DNA of 64,000 nucleotides, from NCBI GenBank assembly GCA_024743435.1, contig JANSWO010000005.1, forward strand, positions 186,001 to 250,000, given 5' to 3'. Shown here in pieces: positions 16,898 through 26,570 of this stretch; position 1 is the stretch's first letter; each line of letters begins with the position of its first letter. The stretch is from Pseudomonadaceae bacterium (lineage in GTDB: Bacteria > Pseudomonadota > Gammaproteobacteria > Pseudomonadales > Azotimanducaceae). The notes under the pieces were generated by a model. The model saw nothing but the letters and a program-made list of their open reading frames with translations. It had not been told where the DNA came from and ran no database searches. The position numbers and the translations under genes were made by a program.

Positions 16898-17680
16898 ATG
16901 GAGCCAGACTTGCAACGCGTTCGCCGAATCCTCGTCGTCAATGGTAAGGGCGGCTGCGGAAAAACCACGATTGCGACCAACCTCGCCGTTGCCTACAGCA
17001 AAGCAGGCAAACAGGTGGCGCTGATCGACCAGGACCAACAGGGTTCATCTGCCGAATGGCATCGTGTGCGATCAGAACAGCACGAAGACATTCGCCTCAT
17101 CGAAGCCTACCGCCGAGAGGGCATGTACGAAACGCGGACGTTTCAGACCAGAATGCCCGGCGATATCGAACGAGTGATCATGGATACCACCTCGGTAGGT
17201 CATAGCCACGATCTCGAGGTACTGATCAAAAACGCTGACATCATATTGGTGCCGATGATGGCGTCCGCCATCGACATGCGAGTAAGCATGCGTTTCCTCA
17301 CCGATCTGGTTACCCATCGGGCATTCCGAGCTCGCCCTCGCGCGGTCGGCGTCGTGGTGAATCGCGTCCACGCCGAACGAGGCTTGCCGGAAAGTGTCGA
17401 GCACTTCTTGAGCTGCGCGGACATTCCCCACGTTGCAACCCTGCACGATGACCGGGGTTACTCGGATGCGGCAGAACTCGGATGCGGTATCAGCGAACTC
17501 GCAAGCCAGTCGAGGGCAGAAAGCCTTGCCCGTGAGCAGGCAGCACTCGAGACCATCATGGAATGGGTAGATGAGCAGCCCATCTGCAGTCGCGTCACCG
17601 TGGCCGCGCTCCGTCAGCGCCCGCTCGGCGCGAAGCGACAGGGCACCCAGCAAGACAGCGACACCGCGGCCCGCGCCTGA
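16898..17680 (+). CDS. Orphan ParA/MipZ-type P-loop ATPase
   Basis: 260 residues from ATG 16898, with AAGGGG 9 bp upstream. The deviant Walker A motif is VNGKGGCGKTTIATNLA (about residues 13-29), followed by the A' region LIDQDQQGSSAEW, and VIMDTT is the Walker B region near residue 95. No ParB-like partner or centromere-like repeat is adjacent, so this is a single-gene ParA of the kind that positions a cargo other than the chromosome (chemosensory cluster, carboxysome, pole factor) or acts in regulation. The last 30 residues are polar and probably disordered. The cargo is unknown. Confidence 0.75.
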   Translation: MEPDLQRVRRILVVNGKGGCGKTTIATNLAVAYSKAGKQVALIDQDQQGSSAEWHRVRSEQHEDIRLIEAYRREGMYETRTFQTRMPGDIERVIMDTTSVGHSHDLEVLIKNADIILVPMMASAIDMRVSMRFLTDLVTHRAFRARPRAVGVVVNRVHAERGLPESVEHFLSCADIPHVATLHDDRGYSDAAELGCGISELASQSRAESLAREQAALETIMEWVDEQPICSRVTVAALRQRPLGAKRQGTQQDSDTAARA

Positions 17681-17809
17681 TACTGCAAGCCCAACTCAGC
17701 GGGCGGCGATCGCCGCCGCCGCGCTCTGAATCAACAGCTTAAGTTAGGGCGGCTGTGAGCCGCCTGCGTTAAGCTGCGCCGCTCGTTTTCGCAGCCAACG
17801 CACGAGCCA

Positions 17810-19684
17810 ATGCTCAGACTTACCGACATCGTTTATCGCCGGGATGAAACCGCCATCTTGGATGGCTTGAGCATGGCTGTGCACGATGGCCAGCGCGTCG
17901 GCATCGTCGGCCGCAATGGCTGCGGAAAATCGACACTTCTCGCGCTGATAAGAGGCGCAGCCCAGGCGGAGTCCGGCGAGGTGAACAGGCCGCGCAATTG
18001 GCGCCTGGCCTACATGGCCCAGGAGACCGAGGCGCAGCCAATCAGCGCACTGGATTTCGTACTGGATGGACACCGAGAGTTCCGCCGCCTGCAACGGTTG
18101 ATGGAGAGCGCAGACGGGCTGGAGCTTGCTGAACTCAACAACCAGTTCGAAGCAATCGATGGCTATCGCGTTGAGGTCACAGCCAGGGAGGTGTTGAGCG
18201 GGCTCGGGTTCACCTCGGATGAATTTGCCAAGGCGCATGCTTCATTCTCCGGCGGCTGGCGCATCCGCCTGTCGCTTGCTCGAACGCTGCTACAACCCAG
18301 CGAACTCATGCTGCTGGACGAGCCAACGAACCACCTGGACGTGCGCGCGATCAGCTGGCTGGAAGGTTATCTCGCCCGCTATCCGGGCACGCTGCTCGTC
18401 GTTGCCCACGAGCGCGATTTCCTGGACAACATCGCAAGCCACATCGTGCATGTCAGCCACGGCCAGGCGAGAACCTACCGGGGCAACTACTCAACCTTCG
18501 AAACCGTCTATGCGCAGGAACTGGCCAACAACCTGGCTGCCCGCGAGCGGCAGGATAAAGTTCGCAAAGACATGGAGGCATTCATATCCCGCTTTCGAGC
18601 GAAAGCAAGCAAAGCCAAACAGGCTCAAAGCCGCATCAAAGCGATGGAGAAGATGACGCTTGTTGCTCCGATGCAGGCCGAACGCGGGTACAACTTCAGT
18701 TTTCTGCCACCCGCGAAGATTTCGACGCCGCTGTTATCGATGAATGATGTGAGCTTCGGCTACGACGCGAACACGCCGATTGTTCAGGGGGTGAACCAGA
18801 GCATTCTGCCCGGTGCGCGAATCGCGCTCATCGGCGACAACGGCGCAGGCAAAACGACTGTTCTGCGTAGCCTTGCCGGTGAGCTGCCTGAACTGTCCGG
18901 CGAGATCGTTCGTGGCCAGCATTGCGAAACCGCCTACTTTGCCCAGGATCAGATGGCGACGCTGAATCTGACTGCCACGCCACTTGCGATGTTCGCCAAG
19001 CTGAACCCGGACCAGCGCGAGCAACAGCAACGCGATTATCTCGGCGGCTGGGGCTTCGGCGCGAATGCGCTGAGCCGACCAATCAGCACGCTATCCGGCG
19101 GCGAGAAGGCAAGACTGGTCCTTGCGAAACTCGCACGGCAAGAGCCTGCGTTGCTGATCCTCGACGAACCGAGCAACCATTTGGACATGGACATGCGCGC
19201 CGCCCTGCTCCTGGCAATTCAGCGATTCGAAGGCGCTGTCGTGCTCGTTGCCCACGATCGTTTCTTCATGCGCCAGGTTGCGGACGAGTTTTGGTTGGTG
19301 AGCCAGGGCCAACTCGAGCGCCACACCGAAACGCTCGATGAGGTTCTGGCGTTGGACGCCCCCGCTCATCGTGACTCTGACGACAACTCCCAGCGGCCGA
19401 GCGGAACCGCGGCTGAGCGCCGGGCCCAGCGCGCAGCCGAGCGAGAAGCACTCAAACCGCTCACTCGCGAGGTAAAGGACATTGAGCGAAAACTGTCCAA
19501 ACTCAGCCGGGAACTCGACGACCTATCGGCCGAGCTGGCAGACAGTGAGCGTTATGCCGCCATGAGCAATGAAGAGATCAGCGAACGCATTGCTCGCCAC
19601 GGCAGCAGCCAACGCCGCAAAGACGAACTCGAAGAGCGCTGGCTTGAACTGTCAGAGCAGATCGAGGCCAGAGGCTCTGATTAG
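17810..19684 (+). CDS. yheS: ABC-F family ATPase (YheS-like ribosome-associated factor)
   Basis: 624 residues. Two ATP-binding cassettes are arranged in tandem. The first has GRNGCGKST near residue 38 and signature FSGGWRIRLSLAR with LLDEPTNHLD. The second has GDNGAGKTT near residue 345 and LSGGEKARLVLAK with ILDEPSNHLDM. A charged linker lies between them (about 235-300). After residue 520 a Lys/Glu-rich coiled-coil tail follows (REVKDIERKLSKLSREL). This is the YheS/Uup type, soluble proteins that bind the ribosomal E-site and relieve stalled translation. The ribosome binding site is weak. Confidence 0.9.
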   Translation: MLRLTDIVYRRDETAILDGLSMAVHDGQRVGIVGRNGCGKSTLLALIRGAAQAESGEVNRPRNWRLAYMAQETEAQPISALDFVLDGHREFRRLQRLMESADGLELAELNNQFEAIDGYRVEVTAREVLSGLGFTSDEFAKAHASFSGGWRIRLSLARTLLQPSELMLLDEPTNHLDVRAISWLEGYLARYPGTLLVVAHERDFLDNIASHIVHVSHGQARTYRGNYSTFETVYAQELANNLAARERQDKVRKDMEAFISRFRAKASKAKQAQSRIKAMEKMTLVAPMQAERGYNFSFLPPAKISTPLLSMNDVSFGYDANTPIVQGVNQSILPGARIALIGDNGAGKTTVLRSLAGELPELSGEIVRGQHCETAYFAQDQMATLNLTATPLAMFAKLNPDQREQQQRDYLGGWGFGANALSRPISTLSGGEKARLVLAKLARQEPALLILDEPSNHLDMDMRAALLLAIQRFEGAVVLVAHDRFFMRQVADEFWLVSQGQLERHTETLDEVLALDAPAHRDSDDNSQRPSGTAAERRAQRAAEREALKPLTREVKDIERKLSKLSRELDDLSAELADSERYAAMSNEEISERIARHGSSQRRKDELEERWLELSEQIEARGSD

Positions 19685-19779
19685 AGGGAGAGCCTGAGTC
19701 TCCGCCTGTGCAGAAAAGGGTGAGCCGGGTCACGATGGATCACACCGCTTCCCGGCCCTGAGGGAACAAGGTCGCGCGC

Positions 19780-20685
19780 TTAATCTCTATCGATTTTGAT
19801 GACGCGGGATTCAACTCTGGGGCTGCCATCAGATAGCCAGGCGAGTTCTTCAGCAAACGCCGGAAGCGCAAGTGTTCGTTCTCGGCCGTCTCGAACGACG
19901 GTGATCGACGCCGAATCATCGATACTGCGCAGCGCCGTCAACCCTTGACGCACGCTGCGTATCGCTTTGCCATCGATCTCTCGGAGAACGTCGCCCGGCT
20001 GCAGACCGTCAATCGCCGCATCCAGCTCCAGCACCACAATGCCTGCATCCACGTCAAAGTAACGCGCCAGCGTGCCGTCCACCGCCATGAGCTTGACCGG
20101 CGCGGGAGCAGTTGGAGGCCTGGGTGCCGTGGCTACTGAGATGTGCGGCATATCAATCATCTCACCCAGTTTTTCCAGGCCGGAGAAGTCCAGGTCCAGG
20201 TCGATATCACCGACGCCGCTCAATACCGATACAAGTTTGTGTGCCTTCGGCTGCGGCGTGAGCTCAACGGTAGCCTCTTTACCACGGCGAGCGTAACGCA
20301 CCATCACCGAATCACCCGGCGTGACGGTTTGCAGCGCATCGCCAATGCGACGAACTTCGTTTGGGTGCGCGAGCAGCGTGTCATCAATGGCCAGCAAGCG
20401 GTCGCCAGCGCGCAGTCCAGCCGCTTCGGCGCCGCCGCCAGGCGTTATGCCAGACAGCACAATCCCGTCTTCTGCATCTCTGTCATCAATGAGCACGCCG
20501 AGCATCAGCCGCTTGCCTTCGCTACCCCAGTTGGACGCATGCAAACTCGCGAGTTCCTTCGCGGCCGCATCCAACTTGGCCCGGGCAGCTTCAATACGCT
20601 GTTCGAGTTCGGCATCGTCCGCCAGTACTGGGCTTGCCAGCGCGAGCAAAAACGCCCCGCATACCAGGTGCCTGATCATTGTCAT
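19780..20685 (-). CDS. Exported PDZ-domain protein, third gene of an ECF sigma unit
   Basis: 301 residues from ATG 20685, with GGAG 6 bp upstream. A signal peptide (MTMIRHLVCGAFLLALASPVLA) is followed by a short coiled coil (ELEQRIEAARAKLDAAAKEL) and two PDZ-like repeats: GVLIDDRDAEDGIVLSGITP with AAGLRAGDRLLAIDD, and later AIDGLQPGDVLREIDGKAI. No serine protease triad is present, so it is a periplasmic binding or scaffold protein rather than a DegP-type protease. It lies 40 bp after the anti-sigma-like gene, and gene order suggests that it works in the same envelope signalling pathway. Confidence 0.8.
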   Translation of the reverse strand: MTMIRHLVCGAFLLALASPVLADDAELEQRIEAARAKLDAAAKELASLHASNWGSEGKRLMLGVLIDDRDAEDGIVLSGITPGGGAEAAGLRAGDRLLAIDDTLLAHPNEVRRIGDALQTVTPGDSVMVRYARRGKEATVELTPQPKAHKLVSVLSGVGDIDLDLDFSGLEKLGEMIDMPHISVATAPRPPTAPAPVKLMAVDGTLARYFDVDAGIVVLELDAAIDGLQPGDVLREIDGKAIRSVRQGLTALRSIDDSASITVVRDGRERTLALPAFAEELAWLSDGSPRVESRVIKIDRD

Positions 20686-20725
20686 CTTGTTCTCCACTTT
20701 CTTTGCCACGTACTAAAGATCATCT

Positions 20726-21286
20726 CTAGTAGACGTGCGCGTCACGCCGGGCGAGTTCTTCGGCCAGCAGCGTTTCCAGCAATTCGACCCGCTGCTGTAG
20801 CAGCGCGACGGTCTCATCTTCATTAGCGCTCGCCGGTGCGGCCAACCCACTCGAATCGTTGAGCTGTTGGTCAACATCCGCAATTCGATAGGCCAGCGAT
20901 CGCTGGGTTGTGTTCCAGCGCGCAGACGGTACGCCATTGCTCAAAACTTGCGTTTCGAGCTGTTGTGAGCGATCCATCAGGGACGCCCACTCAGCCGTTG
21001 GCTCTGGCTGGCTTTGCAGCAATACAACTGACGCAACCGCTGCAAGAAACACAGAAGCAGCCAGGGCCAGAGGCGCTCGTTGATACCAGGGAGTCCGCTT
21101 CGGCAATCCGGCAAGCACCTCAGGCCAAAGATCGCGTGGCGGCTCGACCTCCGGCAGCCCAAGCAGCGCCTGGCGCACGTCCGTCGCATCGTCGGCAACC
21201 ATGGGGATCACCGCATCGATCCCCGCTACCTCCGCTTCCTGCTGGCGACTAAGGTCTTCGCTGCCTGATGTTTTGTCTTCTGTCAT
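20726..21286 (-). CDS. Putative membrane-bound anti-sigma factor
   Basis: 186 residues. The N-terminal cytosolic part is about 90 residues (with DATDVRQALLGLPEVEPPRDLWPEVLAGL), then one membrane helix (APLALAASVFLAAVASVVLL, about 91-110), then a periplasmic part with a coiled coil (EDETVALLQQRVELLETLLAEEL). The layout matches anti-sigma factors encoded directly after ECF sigma genes, and the sigma gene is 107 bp upstream. No zinc-binding HxxxCxxC motif is visible, so it would not be a ZAS-type protein. Sigma binding is inferred from context. Confidence 0.7.
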   Translation of the reverse strand: MTEDKTSGSEDLSRQQEAEVAGIDAVIPMVADDATDVRQALLGLPEVEPPRDLWPEVLAGLPKRTPWYQRAPLALAASVFLAAVASVVLLQSQPEPTAEWASLMDRSQQLETQVLSNGVPSARWNTTQRSLAYRIADVDQQLNDSSGLAAPASANEDETVALLQQRVELLETLLAEELARRDAHVY

Positions 21287-21392
21287 ATCGACAACCTCTC
21301 GCTGTCGCAGTTCCAGCGATCCAACGATCGCCTGTTGTCCAAATTTTCAAAGCTCAGGGCCGTAACTGTTCGCCCCGCTTGCCGCGCACAAC

Positions 21393-21989
21393 TCATTCGC
21401 CCGCGCCGCCTTCGCATGTGGCCACAGAGGGCGTCGAACGGGCAGCAACTGCGTCGCCGGGTGCCAAACGCTGCCTCAGCTCGGCCAGCGCTCGCGCCAA
21501 TTGCGACTTGGAAAAGCTCGTCGTCTTGTCAAAAAGGCTGGCGATCTCGCCATGTGTGTAACCCTCGACCTCATGCAGCCAGACCACCATTCGCGCATCG
21601 CCGTCCAGGCGCGCAAACGCCTTCTCCGCATCGCTCGCGGCTGCACCATGGCAAGCTACCGTCGGATCGAGCGCATCGCTCTCGGGCAATGCCTGCCTGC
21701 GCTTGTGCCACGGTGAGCGCAACCGTTGCAGGCATTCATTTACCGCAATGGAGCGAATCCACCCGGCCAGGGCATCGCCCTGCTTCAGTTTCGCAGCGCC
21801 ACCGAGCACCTGAATGAACGTGTCCTGGCTGGCATCGGCTGCTTGCGCATCATCCTGCAGAATCCGCACGCACAACCCGAAAACCGGCCGCTCGAAGGCT
21901 CTGTACACAGCTTCCTGGGCACCGCGCAGCCCGCGACGCAGTTCCGCCACCGTCCCGGGGTCAATCTCAATCGAACTGAATGGCGTCAT
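21393..21989 (-). CDS. ECF-type RNA polymerase sigma factor
   Basis: 198 residues from ATG 21989 (MTPFSSIEIDPG). Region 2 includes AVYRAFERPVFGLCVRILQD and DAQAADASQDTFIQVL (about 27-70); region 4 includes VVWLHEVEGYTHGEIASLFD, where a helix-turn-helix reads the -35 element. Region 3 is absent, as in ECF factors. The last 25 residues are Ala/Gly-rich. It leads a minus-strand unit with the anti-sigma-like gene and the PDZ protein. The target promoters are unknown; ECF units usually activate their own promoter. Confidence 0.88.
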   Translation of the reverse strand: MTPFSSIEIDPGTVAELRRGLRGAQEAVYRAFERPVFGLCVRILQDDAQAADASQDTFIQVLGGAAKLKQGDALAGWIRSIAVNECLQRLRSPWHKRRQALPESDALDPTVACHGAAASDAEKAFARLDGDARMVVWLHEVEGYTHGEIASLFDKTTSFSKSQLARALAELRQRLAPGDAVAARSTPSVATCEGGAGE

Positions 21990-22109
21990 GACATAAAGAT
22001 GCCCCGGCGGTGCAAAAGGTCGCAACTCTCGCGTAATTTTTCTGTAGTAATGGCAAATTCACGAAAATCGGCTGAGATTATGGCGCGACAACGGCTCAAT
22101 AGGCCTTGC

Positions 22110-22119
22110 CGAACGTTCG
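22110..22119. promoter_or_regulatory. Candidate TetR operator
   Basis: CGAACGTTCG is a perfect 10-bp palindrome 30 bp upstream of the TetR-family gene and about 120 bp upstream of the divergent sigma factor gene. TetR regulators commonly bind such palindromes in their own promoter. The assignment rests on position only. Confidence 0.4.
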
Positions 22120-22149
22120 TTTGGCCTCAATCTGGCCTATCATAGCGGG

Positions 22150-22731
22150 ATGAACGCTGTGAAACGCAGCCCGGGTAGACCGGGTATCGACCGGGAAGTG
22201 CTACTCGCCAGAATTGCCGAGGTCTTTCGCAAACATGGCTTCGATGGTGCGAGCCTGGTCGAGTTGGCGCACGCTTCCGGTATTGGCAAGGCCAGCCTCT
22301 ATCACCACTTTCCCGGCGGCAAATCGGACATGGCGGGGGTACTGATCCGCCAGCAGATCGCGAGCGTGCACAGCCAGGCATTCAGTCATCTGACCGCAGC
22401 AGGAGACCCTGACCAGCGGCTTGAGCGATTTGCCCGGGGTTTCGAGCAATATGTGGACGGCGGCGAGCGCGATTGCCTGCTGCTGGTACTCGGCATGGGA
22501 AACCCGGAGCACGACTACCAGAGCACGATCACCACCCAGTTCGATGACTGGGCGCAAGCACTCGCCAGCCTGTTCGAGGCAGATGGACGCAAGCCAAAAG
22601 CGGCCCGCAAACAGGCGGCCGAGCTACTATCCAATCTCTATGGCGGCCTCGCTCTGGCCCGTCTAACAGGCAACCGCAGAGCCGCCAGACAAGCGCTGAA
22701 GAAACTCGGCCGCGGCCTGTCTCGAAACTGA
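22150..22731 (+). CDS. TetR-family transcriptional regulator
   Basis: 193 residues. The N-terminal helix-turn-helix covers about residues 15-60 (LLARIAEVFRKHGFDGASLV, ELAHASGIGKASLYHHFPGG). The C-terminal domain fits the YxaF/LmrA-type ligand domain, with ARGFEQYVDGGERDCLLLVL in the middle. It probably represses itself and perhaps a neighbouring gene through the palindrome at 22110-22119. It precedes hemB by 33 bp on the same strand, though a regulatory link to haem synthesis is not implied. The ligand is unknown. Confidence 0.85.
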   Translation: MNAVKRSPGRPGIDREVLLARIAEVFRKHGFDGASLVELAHASGIGKASLYHHFPGGKSDMAGVLIRQQIASVHSQAFSHLTAAGDPDQRLERFARGFEQYVDGGERDCLLLVLGMGNPEHDYQSTITTQFDDWAQALASLFEADGRKPKAARKQAAELLSNLYGGLALARLTGNRRAARQALKKLGRGLSRN

Positions 22732-23763
<1,032 letters not shown>

Positions 23764-23800
23764 CGAAGAACCTGGCTTAGCTTCAAAGCCCCGCGCCAAC

Positions 23801-25345
23801 TCAACTCGGCTGAAGCCGAGGCAGCTCGACCTCAACGCCAACGTCGTTGAGCACCGACTGCTCGATCTGCAGCTCGCTTGCGCTGAGCGCGTGCTCACTG
23901 AGCCAGCCGCCCGGGAGGACTAACCGGGGTACCTGCGCGCTGGTATCAACGCTGACCGGAACGGACTCATCGGCGTGCGATCTATTCAGAATGACCGCCA
24001 ATCTCAAAACGACGCTCAGATAACGCAAGTGCTGTGCTTCCGCGACCGGAAGGTCGACAAACGCCAGCGATGGCAGCCGCCGTCTGTGGCTGCGCACCAG
24101 TAGCGCAAGCGCGCGTTTCTGATCACGAGAGAAGCCGCGCAATTCTGTGTTGCCGATTATGTAGCCGCCATGACGATGGTAGCCGCGAACGCCGATGGAG
24201 AGACCGATCTCACATAGCAAGGCCGCCCAGCCGAGCAGCCGGCGCAGCTCGTCAGTATCGATCTGCCAACCCGCGGCCAGGCCGTCATGCAGACGCAACG
24301 CAGTCGCCTGGACCCGCTCAGCGTGGCCGGTCTCAACTCTAAAGCGCTTCATCAAGGAACGGACAGCCGACTCCTGAACATCGGCTTCATGCGGAATCTT
24401 CAGTGCGTCCACGAGCACACCATCCTGTAGCGAAACGGGCAGATAGGCTAACTCATCGAACTCGAATACATCGAACAACGCGCCAACGATCGCAACGCCG
24501 GCCGGGAAAATATCCACCCGCTCCGGCTGCAGCCCGGGCATGCCCATATCAACCAGGGTGCGACCCTCGCAAATGGCGGCAATGAGCAGCTCAAGGGCAT
24601 CGCGGGTAATGCAGGTGCGCGAAAAGCCATTGGCCAACAACACCGACTGGATCGATTCAACCGTGCCGGATGTGCCATACACCGCAAGGCCAGGTTCAAT
24701 GCTGAGACCAATGTGGCGAAAGCGCGAAGCTGCGGCTTCCCGGGCTTCGGCAAAGCGCGCAGCGATCAAATCAGGTTGACGGAAATAGGCATCGGTAAGC
24801 CCGACACAACCCACTTCTATGCTGTCGGATTCGATGAGCTCATAGCCTCGGCCAAGCGCGAATTCAGTTGAGCCACCGCCAATGTCGATGACCCCTCGCC
24901 GCTCCTGGGATGCTGGCAGGTGATGCGCGACGCCGGCATAGATCAGCCGCGCTTCTTCTTTGCCGCTGATCACCTCGACTTCCACGCCAAGCAGGTTGCG
25001 GGCGCGGTCCAGCACGAGTTCAACGTTGTTTGATTGCCTGAGCGCCGATGTGCCGATGGCGAATATCCAGGGCGCTTCTATGCTGCCGAGGCGCTGGCCG
25101 AGGCGAGCCAGGCTATGGTGAGCGCGCGCGATCGAGTCACCGGCAAGCGCGCCATCGGCAAAGCCGGCCAACAGCTGAACCTTGTCCTTGATTCGCTCCA
25201 CCGCGAGCAGCTCGCCGCCGGTACTGGCCACCACTATCTGGAGATGGAAGCTATTCGAGCCCAGGTCCAGCACCGCGATTCTTCTACCTGGAAGCAGGGG
25301 CGGCAGCTCAGGCAGACGGCCACTGATTGCCGTTGCATCACTCAA
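23801..25345 (-). CDS. ppx: Exopolyphosphatase (Ppx/GppA family)
   Basis: About 514 residues. The two ASKHA ATP-fold signatures are IAVLDLGSNSFHLQIV near residue 23 and GVIDIGGGSTEFALG near 150; the C-terminal half holds the HD-like helical domain. The enzyme releases phosphate from polyphosphate or converts pppGpp to ppGpp. The start is uncertain. TTG 25345 follows a G-rich stretch and gives a normal N-terminus, while the frame extends to GTG 25390. In P. aeruginosa ppx lies between trxA and ppk-hemB; here ppk is absent between ppx and hemB. Confidence 0.9.
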   Translation of the reverse strand: MSDATAISGRLPELPPLLPGRRIAVLDLGSNSFHLQIVVASTGGELLAVERIKDKVQLLAGFADGALAGDSIARAHHSLARLGQRLGSIEAPWIFAIGTSALRQSNNVELVLDRARNLLGVEVEVISGKEEARLIYAGVAHHLPASQERRGVIDIGGGSTEFALGRGYELIESDSIEVGCVGLTDAYFRQPDLIAARFAEAREAAASRFRHIGLSIEPGLAVYGTSGTVESIQSVLLANGFSRTCITRDALELLIAAICEGRTLVDMGMPGLQPERVDIFPAGVAIVGALFDVFEFDELAYLPVSLQDGVLVDALKIPHEADVQESAVRSLMKRFRVETGHAERVQATALRLHDGLAAGWQIDTDELRRLLGWAALLCEIGLSIGVRGYHRHGGYIIGNTELRGFSRDQKRALALLVRSHRRRLPSLAFVDLPVAEAQHLRYLSVVLRLAVILNRSHADESVPVSVDTSAQVPRLVLPGGWLSEHALSASELQIEQSVLNDVGVEVELPRLQPS

Positions 25346-25722
25346 GTTACGCCACCCCCCTAGACCGCCGGGAGCTGGTCCACAGCACACACATCAAAAG
25401 CCTGCCCTACCACCCTGAATTTCTCACTGTTTGGCCGAATCAGAGCAGCAAGGCTCGAATCGCGCATATCGATATAGTGAATCAGTGCCGCTTTCGCGAG
25501 CCCGGCACCGTGCTCGACAGAATCAACATGCTAGAATCACCGCAGCCAACGGGCGTTGTTTTTCGCCGCCCCAAGCCCCATATCTTACCTGAGCTTGCAT
25601 CAGCTGAACGTCCCGCTTGAGCCCGACTTCGACTGCCTGCACTCAATCGGCTCAGTGAGCCACACGTGGCAAGTAACTGCGTGCTGGGGATCGAGACCGT
25701 TTCGGACATATTGGAGATTTTG
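25346..25722. other. Intergenic region between ppx and trxA
   Basis: About 375 bp holding the divergent starts of ppx and trxA. A 10-bp palindrome ATATCGATAT (25466-25475) and a possible -10 TAGAAT (25532-25537) are present, but no matching -35 was found. Nothing else was recognised. Confidence 0.5.
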
Positions 25723-26049
25723 ATGAGCGCAAACATCGTACACACCAGCGACGAAGCCTTTGGGTCAGACGTTCTGAGCGCGGACAAACCCGTACTTGTT
25801 GACTACTGGGCCGAGTGGTGTGGCCCCTGCAAGATGATCGCCCCCATTCTCGAGGAGATCGCTGATGAGTACGGCGAGCGCCTGAAGGTTGTGAAAATGG
25901 ACATCGATGCCAATCAGGCAACGCCGCCGAAGTACGGTATCCGCGGCATCCCTACGCTGATCCTGTTCAAGAACGGTGAAGTGGAAGCCACCAAGGTTGG
26001 CGCTTTGTCGAAAAGCCAGCTGGCCACCTTCATCGAAAGCAACATCTAG
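25723..26049 (+). CDS. trxA: Thioredoxin
   Basis: 108 residues from ATG 25723, with GGAG upstream. The active site WCGPCK is near residues 31-36 ([14 protein letters not shown]), and the cis-proline loop [15 protein letters not shown] is near 72-86. It is a cytosolic dithiol reductant for ribonucleotide reductase and other targets. The trxA-rho pairing is conserved across Gammaproteobacteria. The short length, lack of a signal peptide and close family match make this the housekeeping TrxA. Confidence 0.96.
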   Translation: MSANIVHTSDEAFGSDVLSADKPVLVDYWAEWCGPCKMIAPILEEIADEYGERLKVVKMDIDANQATPPKYGIRGIPTLILFKNGEVEATKVGALSKSQLATFIESNI

Positions 26050-26570
26050 CACGACGCGACGATCTAGCTTAATCCAGCCGCGTGAGTCCATCCAAAGGGC
26101 TCACGTTCAGGCTCCGGCGCGCCTTCTGATGTGATGCAGACTCATCGAATGAGTGACATCAAGCACTTGACGCGGAAGCTTCATTTACTACACTACCTCA
26201 ACTGACCATCCTGGACGGATACGGCTCAGCGTCACCCTTACCCAGCGCGCATCCATCTCTCCACCCGCGAGACCCGCAGGTCGAGACGCAAGCTAAAGCA
26301 AGAACCTGAAACACCAGCCTTGCCTTGAGTTGCACCGCGCAGCAGAGAACCACGCCCAGCCATCCGCCACTAGCTCGCCGCCCGGTTTTTCTGGCAGAGA
26401 ACACAACCACACAATTTTCCGAAGAAGAGCACTACGCCTTCGAACGAAGCAAACAAACACCCGATCGACCAACATGATGGCCTTCGCGCCGCGTGTGTAT
26501 CACGCCGCCGCAACCAGCACTCGTAGATCAACACCACCGACACCTACAACACCAAAGAAGAAACGTTTTC
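26050..26570. other. Long C-rich leader region of rho
   Basis: About 520 bp between trxA and rho without a gene. It has an imperfect hairpin with arms CGTGAG (26081-26086) and CTCACG (26100-26105), a sigma-70-like promoter at 26167-26194, and then a long C-rich, G-poor stretch over about 26200-26560. The latter is what a Rho utilisation site looks like and fits known autoregulation of rho by premature termination. Confidence 0.55.
26167..26194 (+). promoter_or_regulatory. Candidate sigma-70 promoter of rho
   Basis: TTGACG (26167-26172), a 16-bp spacer and TACACT (26189-26194). It would give a leader of roughly 370 nt before the rho ATG. Confidence 0.5.

Noticed and set aside
17702-17717. Perfect palindrome GGCGGCGATCGCCGCC between the ParA-like and ABC-F genes
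   Set aside because: A GC-rich palindrome of this size is not unexpected here; there is no T-run and no second copy, so neither a terminator nor an operator can be claimed.
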